Source of the DNA: Planctomycetia bacterium
Lineage (GTDB): Bacteria; Planctomycetota; Phycisphaerae; Phycisphaerales; SM1A02
Direction of reading: 5' to 3'
DNA: 13,758 nucleotides
NCBI GenBank assembly: GCA_005799475.1
Contig: SYGQ01000075.1
Location: 1-13,758, forward strand
Below are positions 7,926-13,758 of the stretch, one piece after another. Each line of letters opens with the position of its first letter. Within the stretch, counting starts at the first letter, position 1. The translations under genes were made by a program, and so were the position numbers. The notes below the pieces were generated by a model, which saw only the letters and a list, made by a program, of their open reading frames with translations, made no database searches and was not told the origin of the DNA.

Positions 7926-8156
7926 TCACTCGCGTCTGCCGATCCCCATGGCCCTGGCCGCGGACCATCCCAGCGCCCCCTCAAGCACCAAGAACAGCCC
8001 GGCGGCGACGAGGATCCCGCCGACAAACCACGGCGCATCTCCAGAGAGGATGTTCACGAAGCGCAAGACAAGGATGAGCCAGCCGGGGCCCTCGACGAGG
8101 GCACCAACGATGATCCGAATCTGCTTCTCGCGTTGGGTGAGGTTGCTCGGCATCAT
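7926..8156 (-). CDS. Small DUF2892-like inner-membrane protein
   Basis: 76 residues with two hydrophobic stretches (about 14-36 and 43-65) after an amino terminus of the form NLTQREKQIRIIVG. This resembles the N-x-x-x-E/R-x-x-R-I-I-x-G start of the DUF2892 (YgaP transmembrane) family. The cysteine-containing turn often found at the end of that family is replaced here by GWSAARAMGI. Start is ATG at 8156, with a second ATG immediately after at 8153. It lies six bases after the secreted-protein gene and 24 bases before the metal ATPase on the same strand, so co-transcription is likely. The function of DUF2892 proteins alone is unknown. Family assignment is by pattern and moderately sure. Confidence 0.72.
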   Translation of the reverse strand: MMPSNLTQREKQIRIIVGALVEGPGWLILVLRFVNILSGDAPWFVGGILVAAGLFLVLEGALGWSAARAMGIGRRE

Positions 8157-8162
8157 CGCGGC

Positions 8163-8729
8163 CTATTCAATGGGGTAGAGACGCATGGCTTCCGAAACAA
8201 TCCAGTCCATCGCGGCGTACTCATCCGTGGTCCAGGTCTTGCCACCAACGAAGGAATCCATCTTGTCGCCGACCTTGCCGATGGCGCCGTTGAGTGACTC
8301 GACCTCGTCGCGCTGCGATTGAGTCGGTTCGACGCCGCGCATCTCCATCCGCAACTTGGATCGGCGGACAAAGAGTTTCTGCCGCTCCGCCGCCAGTGCC
8401 ACATACTCCTTGAACTTCGCGCTCGCGGCCAACTTCGCGATCTTCTCCATCTCTGGGGGCACCGTGTTCCCTGGCGCATCGGCGTCACCGCTTCCTTCAG
8501 CAGCTTTCTTCGCCGTGTCGGCGTCCTTCTTCTCCTTCGCCTTGTCTTTCGCCTTGTCCTTCCCCTTGGCGGGGGTCTTCGCGTCTGGTGCCTTCGTTCC
8601 CTGAGCCGCACCTCCGGCAGGCACCGGCGGATCCGTGGGCGGGGTCTGCGCCCTCGCAGAGGCCGCAACGACCATGAGTGTCAGGAGCAAAGCACTAAAG
8701 CGGGCGGACGGGTTCGGTCGTGAGCGCAT
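8163..8729 (-). CDS. Secreted Lys/Ala-rich hypothetical protein
   Basis: 188 residues, not recognised. A clear signal peptide (residues 1-27, basic start MRSRPNPSAR, hydrophobic core, ASARA cleavage before Q28) is followed by a Pro/Gly/Ala-rich and then Lys/Asp/Ala-rich linker (about 28-90, repeats of the form KGKDKAKDKAKEKK). A predicted helical domain (91-188) contains PPEMEKIAKLAASAKFKEYV and ends in AMDWIVSEAMRLYPIE. Its spacing resembles short helical hairpin domains, but no family is assigned. The start at 8729 was chosen because it gives the signal peptide; the frame stays open upstream to 8945, but that stretch is antisense to the pilin gene. It heads the minus-strand unit ending at 5011. 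Confidence 0.8.
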   Translation of the reverse strand: MRSRPNPSARFSALLLTLMVVAASARAQTPPTDPPVPAGGAAQGTKAPDAKTPAKGKDKAKDKAKEKKDADTAKKAAEGSGDADAPGNTVPPEMEKIAKLAASAKFKEYVALAAERQKLFVRRSKLRMEMRGVEPTQSQRDEVESLNGAIGKVGDKMDSFVGGKTWTTDEYAAMDWIVSEAMRLYPIE

Positions 8730-8829
8730 GGTTTGAGGATACCCCCGATCGCGCAGGTGCCCGCAATCTGTCTCGTCGAGCCACCGGTGGTGCGATTGTC
8801 GCGTATGGATCACTGCTAGGCTCATACCG

Positions 8830-9906
8830 ATGCGCGGTCGAAACCGATTCACATTCCGCGAAGCGCCGCCGCGCGCTCGGGCATTCACGGTGGTCGAACT
8901 GCTCGTTGTCGTCGCCATCATCACCATCCTCGTGGGCCTTCTCATTGTGGGTCTTGAGAAAGCGCAGACGATGTCGCGCGTCGCCGGATGCCTCTCGAAC
9001 CAGCGTCAGATCGCGCTTGCGCAAGTGAGTTATGCGCTCGACAACAACGGTGCCTACGCAAGTAACCGAACCTCAGGGATGACCCTGATCGGCGATTTGA
9101 GTTGGACGATCACTCTCCCTTGCGGGGTGTTTCCCATTCTCATCAACAAGGGGAACACCAACCAGGACTCCTACCACTCATGGGTCGCGTCGTACGGAGC
9201 GGGCGTCATCGGAGGTGCCGAGCAAGAGTACGGCGTCAACAGCACGAACACCAACGCCAAGGCGCTCTCCAAGGGCAGGCTCTTTCCCTACATGGGGTCG
9301 TACAAGCTCTACCGCTCGCCGCTGGACCCCACTTCGCGCATTCGCAGTTACTCCCTGCAAAGTTTCGTCGGCGCGCTCGTCCCCGAAGACTCGTTTGAGT
9401 GGTCGGGCAAGTGGGATGACTGGTGCTGCAGCCAAGGGGTGACTCCGCGCGAGTGGACCGCGACGCACTCAAAGCACCACAAGTTTCCGTCACAGACGCT
9501 CATGTCGATCATCGAAGACGACAGCGACGGATTCAACTACAACAACCAAGGATGGGTGATCGACATTCGCCCGCCCGCGGGGACGCCGGCGCCGCCTGGC
9601 ACGCCGAATCCAGGAGCGTGGGGGTCGACCGGCGGCTGGGACGGATGGATCGACTGGCCCGCGTTCTGGGATCCGAGCAACATCACCTACAGCTATGCCG
9701 ATGGCTCGACTGAGACCTACTCGCTCCAGAAACCGAAGCTCGTCAGTGAGATCCAAGGTCCCCCCGGCGCAGGGATGGGGCATCGCTACCCGGCTCCGGC
9801 CGACAACGCCGCGATGGGTCCTTGGCGACGCGATTGGATCCACTTTCGCGATCGGCTCTTTCCCGGCGTACTGCCGCCGGTGATCCCGCGCTACCAAGAC
9901 CAGTGA
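8830..9906 (+). CDS. Type II secretion/type IV pilin-like pseudopilin, copy 1
   Basis: 358-residue prepilin-like protein. A basic leader (residues 1-18, ending RARA) precedes the prepilin peptidase site. The mature chain begins F19-T-V-V-E23-L-L, with the invariant Glu at +5, followed by a hydrophobic helix and CLSNQRQIALAQVSYALDNN, the usual planctomycete pseudopilin continuation. The large carboxy-terminal domain is rich in Trp, Pro and Ser. Near the end lies FWDPSNITYSYADG, in the position of the 'H-X9-DG' processing-associated motif but with Asp281 in place of His. It starts at 8830, 100 bases from the divergent secreted-protein gene. Its stop TGA overlaps the next pilin's ATG by one base (TGATG). 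Close paralogue of the following gene; assembly partners are not visible. Confidence 0.9.
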   Translation: MRGRNRFTFREAPPRARAFTVVELLVVVAIITILVGLLIVGLEKAQTMSRVAGCLSNQRQIALAQVSYALDNNGAYASNRTSGMTLIGDLSWTITLPCGVFPILINKGNTNQDSYHSWVASYGAGVIGGAEQEYGVNSTNTNAKALSKGRLFPYMGSYKLYRSPLDPTSRIRSYSLQSFVGALVPEDSFEWSGKWDDWCCSQGVTPREWTATHSKHHKFPSQTLMSIIEDDSDGFNYNNQGWVIDIRPPAGTPAPPGTPNPGAWGSTGGWDGWIDWPAFWDPSNITYSYADGSTETYSLQKPKLVSEIQGPPGAGMGHRYPAPADNAAMGPWRRDWIHFRDRLFPGVLPPVIPRYQDQ

Positions 9907-11006
9907 TGGCTCGCCGCGCACCGCACGGTTACGGGCAGATTGTGCCTCCTAGGAGGCACAATCTGCCCGTAACCGCGGGGCGGTGCGCCTTCACCGTCGT
10001 CGAGCTTCTAGTTGTCGTGGCCATCATCGCGATCCTTGCCGCTCTCGTCCTCACCGGGCTCGAGAAGGCGCGCACGATGGCGAGCGTGGCCGCGTGCCTC
10101 TCCAATCAGCGGCAGATCTCGTTGGCGCAGGCGAGTTACGCGCTCGACAATGGCGGCGCGCTTGCGAGTCCGCGCACTTCATACGGCGGCGGCTCGACGA
10201 CGGCAACCTTTACGAACCCATGCGGCACCGTGAGTTTCATCCTCAACAACGGGAGCGCGAGTAGCACCACATATCACCCATGGACCGCGTCGTACGGCGC
10301 CGGTGTTGTCGGCGGCAGCGAGGTGGAGAACGGGCTCAACAGCACGAACCCGCTTGCGAAGGCCCTCTCGGGTGGCAGGCTCTTTCCCTACATCGGGTCG
10401 TTCAAGGTCTACCGTTCGCCGATTGATCCCACGAATCGCATTCGCAGTTACTCGCTGAATGCGTTCGTCGGCGTGACGGTCCCTACCGACGCACCCGGAT
10501 ATCTCCAGGTCTGGCAGACTTGGTTCTGCGCGCAGGGGGTCACGCCGCGCGAACTCGTCACCACGCACCTCAAGATGATCAAGGATCCATCGCACACGCT
10601 GATGTCGCTCGTCGAAGATGACAGCGACGGGTTCAACTTCAATAATGAGGGATGGCTCATTGACCCGCGGCCGCCGCCGGGAAGTCCCGCTCCTCCGCAT
10701 GCGCTCAATCCGGCGATGTGGGGAAACAGCGGCGGGTGGAGCGGCTGGGTTGATTGGCCCGCGTTTTGGGATCCGAGCAACATCACCTACAGCCATGTGG
10801 ATGGCTCGACGGAGTCGTATTCGCTTCAGAACCCGCGACTCGTGTCGCTCATTCAAGGTCCCCCCGGCGCGGGGTACGGTCACAACTACCCACAACCGGC
10901 CGACAACGCGGCGACCGGTCCGTGGCGGCGCGACTGGATCCACTTCCGCGACAAGCTGCTTCCGGGCACGATTCCAGCCATGATCCGCCGATATCAGGAT
11001 CAGTGA
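9906..11006 (+). CDS. Type II secretion/type IV pilin-like pseudopilin, copy 2, with palindrome in leader
   Basis: 366-residue paralogue of the preceding pseudopilin, alignable along its whole length: FTVVELLVVVAII, then CLSNQRQISLAQASYALDNGG, GRLFPYIGSFKVYRSP, WDPSNITYSHVDG and a common end in RYQDQ. The leader is 28 residues against 18 in copy 1. Codons 7-24 are made from a 50-bp perfect palindrome. Cleavage is expected after A28, giving F29 at +1 and Glu at +5. The D-X9-DG motif is at 289-300. The start at 9906 was preferred over an upstream in-frame ATG at 9822 because it forms a TGATG junction with copy 1. The two genes look like a tandem duplication that has diverged. Its stop overlaps the start of a third mini-pilin (GTGA). 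Confidence 0.88.
   Translation: MARRAPHGYGQIVPPRRHNLPVTAGRCAFTVVELLVVVAIIAILAALVLTGLEKARTMASVAACLSNQRQISLAQASYALDNGGALASPRTSYGGGSTTATFTNPCGTVSFILNNGSASSTTYHPWTASYGAGVVGGSEVENGLNSTNPLAKALSGGRLFPYIGSFKVYRSPIDPTNRIRSYSLNAFVGVTVPTDAPGYLQVWQTWFCAQGVTPRELVTTHLKMIKDPSHTLMSLVEDDSDGFNFNNEGWLIDPRPPPGSPAPPHALNPAMWGNSGGWSGWVDWPAFWDPSNITYSHVDGSTESYSLQNPRLVSLIQGPPGAGYGHNYPQPADNAATGPWRRDWIHFRDKLLPGTIPAMIRRYQDQ
9916..9988. repeat. Perfect 50-bp palindrome with extended arms
   Basis: Bases 9926-9950 and 9951-9975 are exact reverse complements with no spacer, and the centre reads CCTCCT|AGGAGG. Beyond one unpaired base on the left (9925) and four on the right (9976-9979), a further nine bases pair (GCGCACCGC at 9916-9924 with GCGGTGCGC at 9980-9988). 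The transcript could form a stem of about 34 pairs at the start of copy 2. It is open in the reading frame and encodes part of the prepilin leader. It has no U-tract and so is not a classic terminator. Origin is unknown. Confidence 0.97.
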
Positions 11007-11167
11007 GGATCCATCGCTGCTCATGTGCATGCACTGTTGTCGAACTCCTCGTCGTCATGGCCATCGTGGCGCCGTTGGTCGCCTTGGCAATGGTCGCGTA
11101 CTCGAAGATCACTTCGCGAGCGCCGTCGGGTGCCCCACACCCAGACGCGTGGACCGCAAGGGGATGA
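11003..11167 (+). CDS. 54-residue mini-pseudopilin, third gene of the pilin operon
   Basis: Short gene starting with GTG at 11003, whose TGA-overlapping junction (GTGA) with copy 2 matches the coupling used elsewhere in this window. The protein has a basic leader, MRIHRCSCA, then C10-T-V-V-E14-L-L-V-V-M-A-I-V, a pilin-type hydrophobic helix with Glu at +5 but Cys instead of Phe at +1. After AYSKI it ends within about 20 residues in a Pro/Ser-rich tail. It lacks any globular domain. It may be a small functional pseudopilin (minor subunit or assembly primer) or a remnant of a third full-length copy. Retention of the motif and of the coupled start argues for a translated product. There are 43 bases between it and the asnS stop. 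Confidence 0.6.
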   Translation: MRIHRCSCACTVVELLVVMAIVAPLVALAMVAYSKITSRAPSGAPHPDAWTARG

Positions 11168-11210
11168 CAGTGGCGGATCGACACCCCCGCGGTGTGGGGC
11201 CTTAGAGCCG

Positions 11211-12623
11211 TCAGAATTCGCAGGACTTCGGTGTCCGAGCGAACGGGATCACATCGCGCACATTCGCCATGCCGGTTGCATAGATGATCGTGCGCTCAAA
11301 GCCCAGACCGAAGCCCGCGTGAGGCACGGTTCCATACCGACGCAGGTCGCGGTACCACCAGTACGCGGCCTTGTCGAGCCCCATTTCTTCGATGCGGCGG
11401 TCGAGCAGGTCGAGGCGCTCCTCGCGCTGACTGCCGCCGACGATCTCGCCGATGCCCGGCGCGAGAATGTCCATCGCCGCAACCGTTTTTCCATCGTCGT
11501 TCTGACGCATGTAGAACGCTTTGATCTCCTTGGGGTAGTTCATCAGGATCACCGGCCGACCCACGAGCGTCTCTGTCAGGTAGCGCTCATGCTCGCTCTG
11601 CAAGTCGGTGCCCCACTTCACGGGGTAGTCAAACTTGTGCCCCTTCGCGATCGCCGCCTCAAGGTGGCGGACACCATCGGAATAGTCCATTCGTTCGAAC
11701 GGCGATGCCACGAGACTTTCGACGCGCGCGATGCATCCCTTGTCGATGCGATCGGCGAAGAACTTCATGTCGTCACCGCGCTCGGCGAGGAGCGCCGTGA
11801 ACATGAACTTGAGCAGGTCCTCTGCGAGTTGCGCATCTTCCACCAGCGACGCAAACGCGATCTCCGGTTCAATCATCCAGAACTCAGCAAGGTGCCGACT
11901 GGTGTTGGAGTTCTCCGCTCGGAAGGTCGGGCCAAAGGTGTAGACCTTGCTCAGCGCGGCGCACCAAGTCTCAACATTCAACTGGCCCGACACAGTTAAG
12001 TGCGTCTCGCGGCCGAAGAAGTCCTGCGAGAAGTCGACCTTGCCTTCGCTCGTTCGCGGGATGTTCAGGAAGTCGAGCGTCGACACGCGGAACATCTGCC
12101 CGGCGCCCTCGCAGTCGTTTCCCGTGACGATCGGCGTATGGATCCAGCAGAATCCGCGTTCATGAAAGAAGCGGTGGACCGCCATCGCGAGGCAATGCCG
12201 CACGCGTCCAATGGCACCGAATGTGTTCGTGCGCGGGCGAAGGTGAGCCACCTCGCGCAGGTACTCAAACGAGTGTGGCTTGGGCTGGATCGGATAGGTG
12301 TCCGGATCCGCGACCCAGCCGATCACTTCAACCCGGCTCGCCTTCACCTCGACGCTCTGGCCCTTGCCATGGCTGGGGACGACCTCGCCCTCGACAATGA
12401 TGGCGCAGCCGGCGCAAAGTCTTTGGATCTCAGCGGCGTAGTTGGCAAGCGAACTCTCAGCAACGATCTGCAGGGCATCGAAACAGGACCCGTCCGAGAG
12501 TTGGACAAACGAGAGCCCAGCCTTCGAGTCGCGCCTCGTCCGAACCCAACCCTTCACCCGGACCGCCTTGCCCAAGTGCGAGGATGGATCCGAGAGCAGT
12601 TTCGCCACCGAGAGGTCAAGCAT
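11211..12623 (-). CDS. asnS: Asparaginyl-tRNA synthetase
   Basis: 470-residue class II aminoacyl-tRNA synthetase that charges tRNA-Asn; the length is close to the 466 residues of Escherichia coli AsnRS. It has an amino-terminal OB-fold anticodon-binding domain (VRVKGWVRTRRDSKAG, DGSCFDALQ). The catalytic domain follows with REVAHLRPRTN, motif 2 FRAENSNTSRHLAEFWM and motif 3 GFGLGFERTIIY, plus the AsnRS segments DDMKFFADR and GGSQREERLD. Start ATG 12623 (MLDLSVAKLL) was chosen because it matches the family's amino terminus. The frame extends to 12758, but that would overlap the divergent gene. Presence of AsnRS means direct Asn-tRNA formation does not depend on the amidotransferase route. It appears monocistronic. 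Confidence 0.97.
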   Translation of the reverse strand: MLDLSVAKLLSDPSSHLGKAVRVKGWVRTRRDSKAGLSFVQLSDGSCFDALQIVAESSLANYAAEIQRLCAGCAIIVEGEVVPSHGKGQSVEVKASRVEVIGWVADPDTYPIQPKPHSFEYLREVAHLRPRTNTFGAIGRVRHCLAMAVHRFFHERGFCWIHTPIVTGNDCEGAGQMFRVSTLDFLNIPRTSEGKVDFSQDFFGRETHLTVSGQLNVETWCAALSKVYTFGPTFRAENSNTSRHLAEFWMIEPEIAFASLVEDAQLAEDLLKFMFTALLAERGDDMKFFADRIDKGCIARVESLVASPFERMDYSDGVRHLEAAIAKGHKFDYPVKWGTDLQSEHERYLTETLVGRPVILMNYPKEIKAFYMRQNDDGKTVAAMDILAPGIGEIVGGSQREERLDLLDRRIEEMGLDKAAYWWYRDLRRYGTVPHAGFGLGFERTIIYATGMANVRDVIPFARTPKSCEF

Positions 12624-12698
12624 TCGCGCAAGGTAGTCATGGGCCGCGAATAATGGTTCTAAGCAGAGTGGCACGCGGTTTGCTCTAGAGCCGCCCCC

Positions 12699-13214
12699 AT
12701 GGCTCCGCACGCACGATTTCCCCACGATTCCGGCTTCACCGGTGTGGGGGGCAGTCAAGACGGCGGGGGATCCGGGCGGCTCAATCTACTCCTGGCATAT
12801 GGCGGTTGGCGCGACGACACCTTCGCCGACCAGTTGCCGACGCTCCTGCAGCCCATGGGGATCCACTGCATCCGGACTCGCACCGCTGCGGAGTCGCACC
12901 GCGCCATGCTCCGCGACCGAGTGCATGTGGCGGTCGTTGACATGACGACACCGGCCGATGACTCGCGCATGGCGCAAGAGACCGCACTCGGCGCGGGGGT
13001 TCTGCATCTTCTTCGCTGTCTCAGTCCCGTCCCGCCGATGATCCTCGTTCGACCGCCGCAGGCGTCGTCGCGCGAGTCGGTTCGCGGCTTGGCCGACGCA
13101 CTTCGCGAGGGCGCCTTCTCGGTGCTCGAGCGCCCATTCCCGATGGAGTCGATGCTGGAGTCGCTCCGCCGAGTCATCAATCGTCACTACGCGGGCTACT
13201 GGCCCGCGAACTAG
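12699..13214 (+). CDS. Degenerate receiver-domain (response-regulator-like) protein upstream of groES
   Basis: 171 residues. After a Gly/Ser-rich amino terminus (1-27), residues 28-165 follow the alternating strand/helix pattern of a CheY-like receiver. There is a candidate phosphoacceptor D81 in VHVAVVDMTTP, and ERPFPMESMLESLRRVI near the end matches the usual KPF-xxxxLL-x-x-I, but with Arg145 instead of the catalytic lysine. The acidic pair normally after strand 1 is absent (LLLAYGGWRDD). It is therefore probably not a standard phospho-switch. There is no output domain. No clear Shine-Dalgarno precedes the ATG at 12699. It ends 47 bases before groES on the same strand and could be co-transcribed with it. 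Function unknown. Confidence 0.75.
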   Translation: MAPHARFPHDSGFTGVGGSQDGGGSGRLNLLLAYGGWRDDTFADQLPTLLQPMGIHCIRTRTAAESHRAMLRDRVHVAVVDMTTPADDSRMAQETALGAGVLHLLRCLSPVPPMILVRPPQASSRESVRGLADALREGAFSVLERPFPMESMLESLRRVINRHYAGYWPAN

Positions 13215-13261
13215 TCGTTCCACCGTTCCTTCCCATTGCATCCAAGAAAGGCAGCGCCGTC

Positions 13262-13552
13262 ATGAAAGTTCGACCACTCGGAGACAAGCTCCTCGTCAAG
13301 CGCGACGAGGCTCAGACCAAGACCGACTCAGGCATCTTCATCCCGGAGTCCGCCAAGGACAAGCCCAAGCAAGGCAAGATCGTCGCGCTGGGTTCGGGCA
13401 TCCTGAACAAGGAGTCCGGCAAGTACATGCCGTTCACCGTCAAGAAGGGTGACACCATCCTCTTCACGACCTACTCAGGCACCGAGATCAAGATCGACGG
13501 CGAGACCTACCTCATCATGACCGAGGAAGATGTTCTCGGCGTGATCGACTGA
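13262..13552 (+). CDS. groES: Co-chaperonin GroES
   Basis: 96-residue 10-kDa chaperonin, full length. It starts MKVRPLGDKLLVKRDE, has the mobile loop at TKTDSGIFIPESAKDKPKQG (with GIFIP replacing the common GIVLP), then GKIVALGSG, the roof region YMPFTVKKGD and the closing ILFTTYSGTEIKIDG and EEDVLGVID. It caps GroEL during ATP-dependent folding in the cytoplasm. An AAAGG ribosome site lies at 13247-13251. No CIRCE inverted repeat (TTAGCACTC-N9-GAGTGCTAA) is present in the 47 bases upstream, so HrcA-type control is not evident here. groEL begins 54 bases downstream. Confidence 0.98.
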   Translation: MKVRPLGDKLLVKRDEAQTKTDSGIFIPESAKDKPKQGKIVALGSGILNKESGKYMPFTVKKGDTILFTTYSGTEIKIDGETYLIMTEEDVLGVID

Positions 13553-13606
13553 CGCGCCCCTTCGTCCAAACACAACATTCATTCACCTTTACCAACGGAG
13601 TACACA

Positions 13607-13758
13607 ATGACAGCCAAGCAGATCAGCTACGAAAACGAAGCACGGGAGCGGATTCTCCGCGGCGTGCAGAAGCTCGCCAAGGCCGTGAAGGTCACGCTGG
13701 GCCCATCGGGTCGCGTGGTCATCCTCGAGAAGGCCTTCGGCGCCCCGACCGTCACCAA
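13607..13758 (+). CDS. groEL: Chaperonin GroEL, 5' fragment
   Basis: First 50 codons of the 60-kDa chaperonin, cut off by the window end. MTAKQISYENEARERILRGV matches the GroEL amino terminus, followed by LAKAVKVTLGPSGRVVILEK and AFGAPTVT. The ATP-site strand usually reads TLGPKGRNVVLDK; here Ser replaces Lys and Val replaces Asn, a small divergence from the common consensus. A GGAG ribosome site at 13597-13600 sits six bases before the ATG. With groES directly upstream this is a standard groESL pair. Confidence 0.97.
   Translation, partial: MTAKQISYENEARERILRGVQKLAKAVKVTLGPSGRVVILEKAFGAPTVT

Noticed and set aside
8781..8790. CCACCGGTGG palindrome in the divergent promoter region
   Set aside because: Ten-base GC-rich palindromes are common in such genomes, and no regulator or second copy supports it.
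8730..8945. 72-codon extension of the secreted-protein gene
   Set aside because: It overlaps the opposing pilin gene start and would bury the signal peptide; the ATG at 8729 gives a normal one.
9822..9905. Earlier ATG for pseudopilin copy 2
   Set aside because: It lies inside the conserved end of copy 1 and would give an unusually long leader; the ATG at 9906 forms a TGATG junction.
11132..11200. Inverted repeat GCCCCACACC / GGTGTGGGGC as a terminator
   Set aside because: The arms are 49 bases apart, the left arm is inside the mini-pilin frame, and no T-tract follows. A smaller ACACC/GGTGT hairpin at 11181-11195 is too short to call.
12624..12758. 45-codon extension of asnS
   Set aside because: It overlaps the divergent receiver-like gene and exceeds the normal AsnRS length; MLDLSVAKLL matches the family start.
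13215..13261. CIRCE operator before groES
   Set aside because: No TTAGCACTC-type inverted repeat is present in the gap.
1..13758. tRNA, rRNA, CRISPR array, insertion sequence
   Set aside because: No cloverleaf or rRNA signature, no regularly spaced repeats and no transposase were seen; nearly all bases are assigned to protein genes.

Overview
This is a compact, high-GC bacterial chromosome segment in which almost every base is coding and neighbouring genes often share start/stop codons. The gene content suggests a planctomycete, most likely of the Phycisphaerae type. The clues are tandem pseudopilins with the F-T-V-V-E-L-L amino-terminal helix and a degenerate 'H-X9-DG'-like carboxy-terminal motif, DtxR-like tails on metal permeases, and GC-rich genes without CIRCE-type heat-shock control. 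This assignment is an inference from protein style; there is no rRNA in the window.

Layout. Bases 2-634 (+) hold the 3' end of a NagZ-type beta-N-acetylhexosaminidase. Its tail overlaps an MntR-family repressor (1067-540, -). A 16-bp TAGC-N4-GCTA palindrome lies immediately beyond the repressor's start and covers the start codon of a four-gene metal importer operon, troABCD (1089-5010, +): binding protein, ATPase and two permeases. The last permease carries an extra DtxR-like winged-helix and metal-binding tail with nearly all metal ligands retained. Metal could therefore be sensed twice in this locus: by the repressor on DNA and by the transporter itself.

Converging on the tro operon with no gap is a four-gene minus-strand unit (8729-5011): a secreted Lys/Ala-rich protein, a small DUF2892-like membrane protein, a P1B-4 type (SPC/HEGST) metal-exporting ATPase, and a secreted M28 zinc peptidase. 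Metal import and metal export thus sit tail to tail.

Divergent from that unit is a three-gene pseudopilin operon (8830-11167, +): two close paralogues and a previously easy-to-miss 54-residue mini-pilin. The leader of the second paralogue contains a perfect 50-bp palindrome (9926-9975), in frame, with AGGAGG just right of its centre. This is the most unexpected element in the window.

The right end holds housekeeping genes: asparaginyl-tRNA synthetase (12623-11211, -), then a degenerate response-regulator receiver protein (12699-13214, +) directly ahead of groES (13262-13552) and the start of groEL (13607-end). No tRNA, rRNA, CRISPR array or insertion sequence was seen, and no intergenic stretch exceeds about 100 bases.
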